This document shows positions 1 to 5,288 of a DNA stretch of 5,288 nt, in pieces. Position numbers and translations under genes: made by a program. The notes beneath the pieces are model-generated. The model was given only the letters and a program-made list of their open reading frames with translations. It made no database searches and was not told the origin of the DNA. The stretch comes from an uncultured Mucilaginibacter sp. (GTDB lineage Bacteria > Bacteroidota > Bacteroidia > Sphingobacteriales > Sphingobacteriaceae), in contig CAMLFI010000218.1 of NCBI GenBank assembly GCA_946479225.1, positions 1 through 5,288 of the forward strand. The letters run 5' to 3'. Position 1 is the stretch's first letter. Each line of letters starts with the position of its first letter.

Positions 1-998
1 AATACGAAACCATTATGGTTCCGGGAGCATTGGCAGGTGCTAACTATGGCAACAGCGCGTCTGATCCTGATAAAGGCATAGTATACCTGATAGCCCACGA
101 GTGGCCATCGGTTTATAAATTAGAGCGTGTTAAACCTCCGGTTGAATTAATGAATGCCGACGACAGGGAAAAAGCACAAACCCTTTACGCTACCACCTGT
201 AAAGGCTGCCACGGCGAGAATATGCAAGGTGCGGGCATTGCGCCTTCTTTGGTTAATGTAGGCCAAAGAGTAAGTTTTGAAGATTTTAAAAAGGTATTAG
301 AGGTTGGAAAAGGCCAGATGCCCGGATTTGCCCACGTTGAAGAGAGCAGGGTAAAGGCTATATATAGTTACTTAGGCGGCAATCCTAATGCCAGGGCCTT
401 TGGTGGCCCCGGTGGTTTTGGCAGAGGCGGCGCGCAGGCTAAACCTGTTACAGGCCCTGTGGTGGCCAATGGCGGTGCAACAGTAAAACCCGACGAAAAA
501 CCTACGCCTGCCATGAGCGATTACCCGGTAGCCCATGCTAATAAAGACCGCTATTTAACAGATTACGGTACAACCTGGTCTAATATGCTTAACCCGGTGT
601 GGTCAAGAGTATTGGCTTATGATTTGAATAAAGGCATAATTAAATGGGATAAACCACTTGGGGTTAGTGCCTTGGCTGAAAGCAGAGGCTTAAAAAATAC
701 CGGTGCGCCCGAAGGTGGCGCCAAAAAAGGTTTGATAGTTACATCAACAGGTATTGTGTTTGCGACAGGTAAAGGCGGGAAACTATATGCTTATGATGCC
801 GCGAATGGTAATGTGATATGGGAAACAAACCTTAGCTGGGAACCTAACGCGCAGCCCATTATGTACGAGGTTAATGGCAAACAATACTTAGCTGTAAGCG
901 CTACGGCCAACTTCGCCAAAGAAAATACTGACAGATCAAAAGATCCTGGCGCTTTACCACGCGGATATGTGGTTTACTCGCTTCCTGATAAAAAATAA
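1..998 (+). CDS. PQQ-dependent (quinoprotein) dehydrogenase with internal cytochrome c domain, 3' part
   Basis: The frame is open from base 3, so the N-terminus is cut off by the window edge; the ATG at 15 is internal. Residues below count from that Met. Residues 11-40 (NYG, SDPDKGIVYL) look like a quinoprotein propeller strand. Residues about 50-125 form a class I cytochrome c: haem site CKGCH at 62-66, probable axial Met102 in GQMPGF, and a closing helix ending in YSYLGG. A Gly-rich linker (129-140) and a polar stretch follow. The propeller then resumes with blade motifs VLAYDLNKGIIKW (about 198-210) and LYAYDAANGNVIW (about 258-270), and ends with a nGKQYLAVSA strand. Such enzymes oxidise alcohols or sugars in the periplasm and pass electrons from PQQ through haem c to the respiratory chain. 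PQQ-binding and calcium ligands would lie upstream and cannot be checked. The family is fairly sure; the substrate (glucose-like sugar or other alcohol) is unknown. A probable terminator follows. Confidence 0.85.
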   Translation, partial: YETIMVPGALAGANYGNSASDPDKGIVYLIAHEWPSVYKLERVKPPVELMNADDREKAQTLYATTCKGCHGENMQGAGIAPSLVNVGQRVSFEDFKKVLEVGKGQMPGFAHVEESRVKAIYSYLGGNPNARAFGGPGGFGRGGAQAKPVTGPVVANGGATVKPDEKPTPAMSDYPVAHANKDRYLTDYGTTWSNMLNPVWSRVLAYDLNKGIIKWDKPLGVSALAESRGLKNTGAPEGGAKKGLIVTSTGIVFATGKGGKLYAYDAANGNVIWETNLSWEPNAQPIMYEVNGKQYLAVSATANFAKENTDRSKDPGALPRGYVVYSLPDKK

Positions 999-1008
999 AC
1001 TAACTAAA

Positions 1009-1040
1009 GCCCTTGTATTGTTGTGCAGGGGCATTTTTTT
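1009..1040 (+). terminator. Probable intrinsic terminator of the quinoprotein gene
   Basis: GCCCTTG (1009-1015) pairs with CAGGGGC (1026-1032) in a 7-bp stem containing one G-U pair and a 10-base loop. It is followed directly by A and seven T (1034-1040). It starts 10 bases after the stop codon. It also argues against an in-frame ATG at 1023 as the start of the next gene, since that start would lie inside the hairpin. Confidence 0.6.
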
Positions 1041-1079
1041 AAAATAAAAAGTATATTAGTCAACCAATTATATAAAATC

Positions 1080-2423
1080 ATGAAAAGAATATTATTCCTG
1101 TTTTTAGCCTTTACAACTATTGTGGCCAACGCTCAGCCTGGTCCGGGCGCAGGTGGCCCGCCGGCGGCTAAATCTCGTGTTGTTAAAAATGATCCGTCAA
1201 AATTAAGATCACAACCAAAAATACACGATGGTGCAGGCACCATGGCCTTTACCCAATTGTTTGGCGGCCGCGACCTAACTACCAACCTTATGTACCTGCA
1301 TGCGGGTGTAATGAATCCCGCCTCAAGTATAGGCGAGCATTTTCACCATAGCATGGAAGAAATGTATGTATTGCTGGAGGGCGAAGCAGAATTTACCATT
1401 AATGGCCGTACGTCATTGATCAAAGCCCCGGCATTGGTTCCATGTAAACTGGGCGACGCGCATGGCATGTATAATACCTCAGGCAAAACCGTTAAATGGT
1501 TAAACTTTGGTATAGGTAAAACCAAAAATGGTGGCGGCGGTGTTTTCAATCTGGGCGATCCACGCATACCGGGTACAACCCCGCTTGATGCTATTCCTCA
1601 ATTTGTTTCAGGCAGGTTAGACCGCGAAAAACTGCGCGCCGGCAATACCTATACAGGTACTGGCATCACTTCACGCCGCCTGTTTAGCCCTGATGTTTTC
1701 CAAACCAATTGGAACAATGTAGACCACGTGCTTATGCCTGCCAATACCGCTATGGGCACCCGCACAATGGATGGCTTTGAAGAAATTTATTATGTGGTAA
1801 ACGGCTCAGGTAATGTTGATATCAACGGAACAAAATATCCTGTTGGCCAGGACGATGCTTTCTATGGCGCCGTTGGCGAAAAGTTAACTGTTAGCAGCAC
1901 ATCAGAGCTGGAATTGTTAGTTATATGTATAGCTGTTGACAAAACCAAAATGCCGGCTGCAGGGCCAAGATTTGGCGCGGTAGGCGCACCGGCAACCGGC
2001 GAAGGCGCAACCCGCGCGGTAGGCGCTCCGGCCGGCGGCATATCAAGTGATGCAGCAGACGTAGCGGCACCAACCAAACCAATGTTACTACAAATGGATT
2101 TTGTAGTTGAGAAAAAGAATGCCGCAGCATTTGAAAAAATGTATACCAGCATTTACGTACCGGCTATGAGAAAGCAGGTAGGGTATTTAGAATCAAAGTT
2201 GGTTAGGATATACCCTGCAGCTAATGAGAAAAAAATTGAGGGCGAAACAACAAACTACAATTACCAGTTGCAGCTATCATTTGATACAGAAGTTAACCGT
2301 ATGAAATGGGTACACAGCAAAGAGCATGTTGATACAGCATGGCCTGCTGCCGTAAAGCTTGCCAAATCATTTAAATGGCGCGGTTATGACGTTATTGGCA
2401 GCGATAACGTGAAAATAAAATAA
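1080..2423 (+). CDS. Exported two-cupin protein with C-terminal ABM-like (dimeric alpha-beta barrel) domain
   Basis: This 447-aa protein has a Sec signal peptide at 1-18 (KR, then LFLFLAF, cleavage ANA|Q). The ATG at 1080 is chosen because it places the signal at the N-terminus; an in-frame ATG at 1023 would add 19 residues ahead of it and lies inside a terminator hairpin. Cupin 1 (about 65-145) has a good motif 1: H87, H89, E94 and G101. It also has a motif 2 with H128 and N132, so it probably binds a metal ion. Cupin 2 (about 212-287) keeps the fold pattern FEEIYYVVNGSG but has no His at the ligand positions, and Asp259 sits where motif 2 His is expected, so it is probably structural. An Ala/Gly/Pro linker (about 288-333) with an AVGAP repeat leads to a domain at about 335-445 (LLQMDFVVEKKNAAAFEKM, later WVHSKEHVDTAWP). 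That domain resembles antibiotic-biosynthesis-monooxygenase/ferredoxin-like folds. It may be a periplasmic dioxygenase, isomerase or binding protein; the reaction is unknown. The cupin call is firm, the ABM-like call moderate. Confidence 0.85.
   Translation: MKRILFLFLAFTTIVANAQPGPGAGGPPAAKSRVVKNDPSKLRSQPKIHDGAGTMAFTQLFGGRDLTTNLMYLHAGVMNPASSIGEHFHHSMEEMYVLLEGEAEFTINGRTSLIKAPALVPCKLGDAHGMYNTSGKTVKWLNFGIGKTKNGGGGVFNLGDPRIPGTTPLDAIPQFVSGRLDREKLRAGNTYTGTGITSRRLFSPDVFQTNWNNVDHVLMPANTAMGTRTMDGFEEIYYVVNGSGNVDINGTKYPVGQDDAFYGAVGEKLTVSSTSELELLVICIAVDKTKMPAAGPRFGAVGAPATGEGATRAVGAPAGGISSDAADVAAPTKPMLLQMDFVVEKKNAAAFEKMYTSIYVPAMRKQVGYLESKLVRIYPAANEKKIEGETTNYNYQLQLSFDTEVNRMKWVHSKEHVDTAWPAAVKLAKSFKWRGYDVIGSDNVKIK
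1975..2032 (+). repeat. In-frame short direct repeat in the cupin protein linker
   Basis: A 19-base unit (gcgcggtaggcgcnccggc) occurs at 1975-1993 and 2014-2032 with one mismatch, 39 bases (13 codons) apart. Both copies encode AVGAP within the Ala/Gly/Pro-rich linker between the second cupin and the C-terminal domain. The spacing keeps the frame, which fits a small duplication in a flexible linker. Confidence 0.6.
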
Positions 2424-2435
2424 AACAACTTAACA

Positions 2436-2476
2436 AAACAACATGAACCGGCCTGAAAGCCCGGTTCATGTTGTTT
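2436..2476 (+). terminator. Strong hairpin after the cupin gene, probable terminator
   Basis: AAACAACATGAACCGG (2436-2451) and CCGGTTCATGTTGTTT (2461-2476) form a perfect 16-bp stem with a 9-base loop, starting 13 bases after the stop codon. The 3' arm ends in TTGTTT and the 5' arm begins with A-rich sequence, so it could end transcripts in both directions. There is no further T-run after the stem, so a role in 3'-end stabilisation is an alternative. Confidence 0.6.
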
Positions 2477-2549
2477 AAACCAAAAGGTGTATAGCGCTAT
2501 CAACTGAATAAAACTATATACCGGCTAAACCAATAACAATAAACCTATT

Positions 2550-4199
2550 ATGAGAATTAAATTTTACGCTATTGCCGCATTTGCCATTTGCGCGGGTGCA
2601 TTTGCCAGCCACGCACAGGGCATCGCGCCTGCTACAACGCTGGTTTATCCGGGTATGGAGGGTAAACTTATTTACACACCTGACAGCCTTGGAAACAAGA
2701 TACCCGATTTTTCAAACGCGGGTTTTAAAGGCGGCGGTGTAGCCATTCCGTATGTGCCTAACAAGGTAACCGTTTGGCCGGTTGTAGGCGATAACTCTGC
2801 CGTTATTCAGGCAGCTATTGACAAAGTATCGGCTATGCCATTAGATGCACAGGGTTTCAGAGGCGCGGTGCTTATAAAACAAGGCACTTACCCGTTGGAT
2901 AAGCCTCTGGTTATAAAAGCCTCGGGCGTTGTATTGCGCGGCGAAGGAACGACAGAGATCGGCACCATATTATTTGGCAGAACGGTTACTCCTCGTCCTC
3001 CCGGGAATGCAGGTAGCTCATTGATCAACCTTGCCGGCGAGAAAGGCATTGCTTTAGTAGAAGCCAGCAAGCAAACTGTTACCGATAATTACGTACCTGT
3101 TGGCGCGCGCTCTTTAAGCGTAACATCGGCCAAAGGTTTTAAAGTGGGCGATAAAGTTTTGGTTAGGCGTAATGGCAACCAGGATTGGATAAAAGCTATT
3201 GGTTTAGACAGTGCGACAGTAGGCAACGGCAAAAGGTGGAGACCATTTGTAATTACTTATGATCGTATTATAACTGCTATCAGCGGAAATACTATTACCG
3301 TTGACGCGCCGATATTTACTGCCATTGACACCAAATGGGGTGGCGGCGATGTGCTTAAATATGATGATAGCCGCATTGAGAACGTAGGGGTTGAGAACCT
3401 GCGTGGTATATCAGAATACAACCCTACTGTACGTACCTCTCAATATTACAATATGGACAGGGATAATAAACCTAATGCCGCTTACATAGGAGAGGAGTAT
3501 TTTTCGGATGAGAACCACTACAGAAACCTGGTTACCATTAGCAACGCTAAAAACGTATGGGTACGCAGTATGTCTGCTTATCATTTTGTTAATAGTGTTG
3601 TGCAAACCAATGCAGGCACAAAATGGGTAACCATTCAGGATGTTGAATCATGGGAGCCGGTATCTGTACGTCAGGGAGCTCGTAGGTTTATTTACCACTT
3701 GCAAGGTCAGCTGGCTTTAGTGCAACGTTGTTTCTCGCAAAAAGGCAGGCACTCTTTTGTGCTACAAGGTTCGGAAGCAAGCGGCAATGTGTTTTTTGAT
3801 TGCAAAGCTGTTAACCCTTACTCAACCAGCGAGCCGCATAACAAATGGGCCAATGGTATATTGTATGATAATGTTAAAGCACCTTTAACTGCCCGTTTCT
3901 GGGATTATATCATCGGTTGGGCAGGCGCCAATATCGTAATGTGGAACTGCGAAGGTGATTTCCTGATCCAAAGTCCGCCAACGGCAAAAAATTACTCTTT
4001 TGGCCACATTGGTACGGCATCGGTTATTTATAACGCCGGCTTACAAGACCTTACCAAGCCGCGCGGTTATATCGAATCGTTAGACAGGAAGGTTGCTCCT
4101 AAAAGTTTATACCTTACACAACTTAAAGAACGTTTAGGCACCGAAGCTGTAAGCAATACTATTTTAAATACATTAGACACCAGCCAGTTTAAATTTTAA
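2550..4199 (+). CDS. Exported right-handed beta-helix protein, pectate-lyase-superfamily type
   Basis: This 549-aa protein has a Sec signal at 1-22 (RIK, then FYAIAAFAICAGAFA, cleavage SHA|Q). Residues 78-95 (VVGDNSAVIQAAIDKVSA) and 104-142 (GAVLIKQGTYPLDKPL, GVVLRGEG, GTILFG) match the opening of the Pectate_lyase_3/beta-helix family, where DNSAxIQAAID caps the helix. Residues about 182-260 (VPVGARSLSVTSAKGFKVGDKVLV, then GNTITVDAPI) look like a beta subdomain inserted between helix coils. Helix coils continue from about 270 (RIENVGVENLRG, VTISNAKNVWVRSM, WVTIQDVES, LVQRCFS, NVFFDCKAVNP). Candidate active-site or sugar-contact residues are R400, H401, H430 and W433. The C-terminus has an SLYLTQLKERLG helix, a pattern I associate with secreted polysaccharide-degrading beta-helix proteins. 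It is likely a polysaccharide lyase, hydrolase or epimerase; substrate and mechanism cannot be assigned. It probably shares a transcript with the RraA-like gene 23 bases downstream. No Bacteroidota TAnnTTTG promoter element is visible in its 73-base leader. Confidence 0.82.
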   Translation: MRIKFYAIAAFAICAGAFASHAQGIAPATTLVYPGMEGKLIYTPDSLGNKIPDFSNAGFKGGGVAIPYVPNKVTVWPVVGDNSAVIQAAIDKVSAMPLDAQGFRGAVLIKQGTYPLDKPLVIKASGVVLRGEGTTEIGTILFGRTVTPRPPGNAGSSLINLAGEKGIALVEASKQTVTDNYVPVGARSLSVTSAKGFKVGDKVLVRRNGNQDWIKAIGLDSATVGNGKRWRPFVITYDRIITAISGNTITVDAPIFTAIDTKWGGGDVLKYDDSRIENVGVENLRGISEYNPTVRTSQYYNMDRDNKPNAAYIGEEYFSDENHYRNLVTISNAKNVWVRSMSAYHFVNSVVQTNAGTKWVTIQDVESWEPVSVRQGARRFIYHLQGQLALVQRCFSQKGRHSFVLQGSEASGNVFFDCKAVNPYSTSEPHNKWANGILYDNVKAPLTARFWDYIIGWAGANIVMWNCEGDFLIQSPPTAKNYSFGHIGTASVIYNAGLQDLTKPRGYIESLDRKVAPKSLYLTQLKERLGTEAVSNTILNTLDTSQFKF

Positions 4200-4222
4200 T
4201 ACAAAAAACACAATTGAAGAAA

Positions 4223-5146
4223 ATGAAGAGAAAAGGGATAATAATACTGTTATTGGTTTGCATAGCGACGGTTACGAGCACACAGGCGCAAACTATTTCA
4301 AAAGAGGAAATGATTTTCCTTACTTCGGAATGGAAAGGTGAACGTTTTGCAGATGGCAGGCCTAAAATACCTGATGCATTGCTGGAACGCGCCAAAACCA
4401 TTATGATTGATGATGCCTGGACGGTTTTAAAAAACGCCGGCTATTTACATCAATACGAAGGTAATTTTAAACATGTTAATGATATCACCATGACCGGCCG
4501 TGCTGTTACTGCCATGTATATGCCCAGCCGCCCGGATGTAGAGAAAAACGTAAAGGAGCGTGGTGCCAAAGATGGCCGTAAAGGAAATACCAACTCCTGG
4601 CCTATTGATCTGCTGGTTAAAGGCGATTTATACGTAGCCGACGCCTTTGGCAAAATTGATGGCGGTGGAATTATGGGATCAACATTGGCTAATTCTATTT
4701 ATGCCAAATCAGGTAATGGCGTAGTATTTAACGGCGCCGCCCGCGATTTGCAGGAAATTAGTTTGATGAAGGGATTTAATGCGCTTGTTCGCGATTTTCA
4801 TCCGTCTTTTACTGAAGGTCAGGTGTTGATGGGTTTAAATACCCCTATCCGCATTGGCGATGTTATGGTTTTGCCTGGTGACCTTGTATTAGTGCAAAAA
4901 GAAGGTGTATTATTTATCCCGGCGCATATGGCCGAAGAGGTGGTAAGCACCGGCGAGTTTGTGGTAAGAAAAGACAAGTTCGGCTTTGAAATGGTACGTA
5001 CGGGCAAATACAGCACCGGCGAGATTGACAGCCAATGGACGGATGTTATTAAAGAGGATTTTGTAAAATGGCTGGCAGGTCATCCGGAATTGGGTAAAAT
5101 GACACGTGCCGAGGTGGATAAGGTGATGAGTAAGAGGACCTGGTAA
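4223..5146 (+). CDS. Exported RraA-like / HMG-aldolase-family protein
   Basis: This 307-aa protein has a Sec signal at about 1-22 (KRK, then GIIILLLVCIATV, cleavage TQA|Q). Cys13 lies within the hydrophobic core and is not in a good lipobox. The RraA fold core runs from about 125 to 245: PIDLLVKGDLYVADAFGKIDGGGIMGSTLA, GVVFNGAARDLQEI, then GDVMVLPGDLVLVQKEGVLFIP. R174-D175 is the family's conserved pair; in class II HMG/CHA aldolases the Arg contacts the pyruvyl substrate and the Asp the divalent metal. Databases often name such proteins 'dimethylmenaquinone methyltransferase', a naming error. The N-terminal part (about 30-120, with DGRPKIPDALLERAK) and a C-terminal tail (about 246-307) make it longer than the roughly 160-230 aa of typical RraA. 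The ATG at 4223 is preferred over an in-frame TTG at 4214, which would add only three residues. Export rules out the RNase E inhibitor role of E. coli RraA. A retro-aldol or decarboxylase activity on a keto acid is inferred. Confidence 0.82.
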   Translation: MKRKGIIILLLVCIATVTSTQAQTISKEEMIFLTSEWKGERFADGRPKIPDALLERAKTIMIDDAWTVLKNAGYLHQYEGNFKHVNDITMTGRAVTAMYMPSRPDVEKNVKERGAKDGRKGNTNSWPIDLLVKGDLYVADAFGKIDGGGIMGSTLANSIYAKSGNGVVFNGAARDLQEISLMKGFNALVRDFHPSFTEGQVLMGLNTPIRIGDVMVLPGDLVLVQKEGVLFIPAHMAEEVVSTGEFVVRKDKFGFEMVRTGKYSTGEIDSQWTDVIKEDFVKWLAGHPELGKMTRAEVDKVMSKRTW

Positions 5147-5153
5147 GTCGGGT

Positions 5154-5206
5154 TTGGCTAAAGCCTTTCTTATCCTGTGTTTTTATCCGTTGGCTAAAGC
5201 CAACGG
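5154..5206. repeat. Paired TTGGCTAAAGCC motif with palindromic hairpin (REP-like)
   Basis: TTGGCTAAAGCC occurs at 5154-5165 and again at 5190-5201, 36 bases apart. The second copy lies in a perfect inverted repeat, CCGTTGGC (5187-5194), loop TAAA, GCCAACGG (5199-5206). No T-run follows on either strand, so it is a poor terminator. The arrangement, 8 bases after a stop codon, looks like an interspersed palindromic element of the REP type. I believe related GGCTTTAGCC palindromes recur in Sphingobacteriaceae genomes, but one window cannot show this. Confidence 0.5.
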
Positions 5207-5288
5207 CAATGAAGTACGATGGCCTCTATTCAATATTTATACGTCTCCTGACATTGCTGCAAGCCGATAAAAGGAGAGCATGGATATA
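5207..5288. other. Non-coding end of the window, no gene supported
   Basis: No feature is supported here. An ATG at 5280 follows AAAGGAG (5270-5276) with only a 3-base spacer and has three codons before the edge. On the minus strand all three frames are open from the edge for about 16-20 codons before a stop. This stretch may be part of the adjacent repeat element or the edge of a neighbouring gene. Confidence 0.3.

Noticed and set aside
1051..1058. TATATTAG as a Bacteroidota -7 promoter element (TAnnTTTG) for the cupin gene
   Set aside because: One mismatch to the consensus and no clear TTG -33 element at the right distance; too weak in an AT-rich leader.
1023..1079. In-frame upstream ATG giving a 466-aa cupin protein
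   Set aside because: It lies inside a probable terminator hairpin and would put 19 residues in front of a clean signal peptide; the ATG at 1080 is better.
1862..2152. Minus-strand open frames across the cupin gene
   Set aside because: They are antisense to a well-supported gene with clear domains and arise from its Ala/Gly/Pro-rich GC-rich linker; no leader or family resemblance.
2491..2500. ATAGCGCTAT palindrome upstream of the beta-helix gene
   Set aside because: A 10-base palindrome alone is too short to call an operator, and there is no second copy in the window to support it.
4214..4222. TTG start for the RraA-like protein
   Set aside because: It adds only Met-Lys-Lys ahead of an ATG that gives a normal signal peptide; ATG at 4223 is the simpler choice.
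5187..5206. Hairpin as terminator of the RraA-like gene
   Set aside because: No T-run follows the stem on either strand; the duplicated motif fits a repeat element better.
5270..5288. Possible start of a next gene (AAAGGAG then ATG at 5280)
   Set aside because: The spacer is only 3 bases, Bacteroidota rarely rely on such sites, and only three codons are visible.

Overview
The window looks like chromosomal DNA of a Bacteroidota member, most plausibly of the Sphingobacteriaceae (Mucilaginibacter/Pedobacter type). The grounds are the moderate-to-low GC, A-rich gene leaders without Shine-Dalgarno sequences, TAA stops, Sec signal peptides ending in Ala-Gln, and the protein families present. The genus is inferred from style only. 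All four genes are on the + strand.

Layout: (1) 1-998 is the 3' part of a quinoprotein (PQQ-type beta-propeller) dehydrogenase with a c-type cytochrome domain inserted between propeller segments; its start lies upstream of the window. A probable intrinsic terminator follows at 1009-1040. (2) 1080-2423 is an exported 447-aa protein with two cupin domains, the first with metal ligands and the second degenerate, plus a C-terminal ferredoxin-like (ABM-type) domain. A 16-bp perfect hairpin follows at 2436-2476. (3) 2550-4199 is an exported 549-aa right-handed beta-helix protein of the pectate-lyase superfamily type. (4) 4223-5146 starts 23 bases after it and encodes an exported 307-aa RraA/HMG-aldolase-like protein. 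(5) The last 142 bases (5147-5288) hold two copies of a TTGGCTAAAGCC motif, one inside a perfect hairpin. They look like an interspersed palindromic repeat, and no convincing gene is present there.

How the genes may work together (inference): the second, third and fourth genes have clear Sec signals, and the first belongs to a family that works in the periplasm. The set would therefore act outside the cytoplasm: a beta-helix enzyme acting on a polysaccharide, a quinohaemoprotein oxidising a sugar or alcohol and passing electrons to cytochrome c, and cupin and RraA-like enzymes acting on the products. Substrates cannot be read from the sequence. The hairpins at 1009-1040 and 2436-2476 suggest separate transcripts for genes 1 and 2, while genes 3 and 4 are probably co-transcribed.
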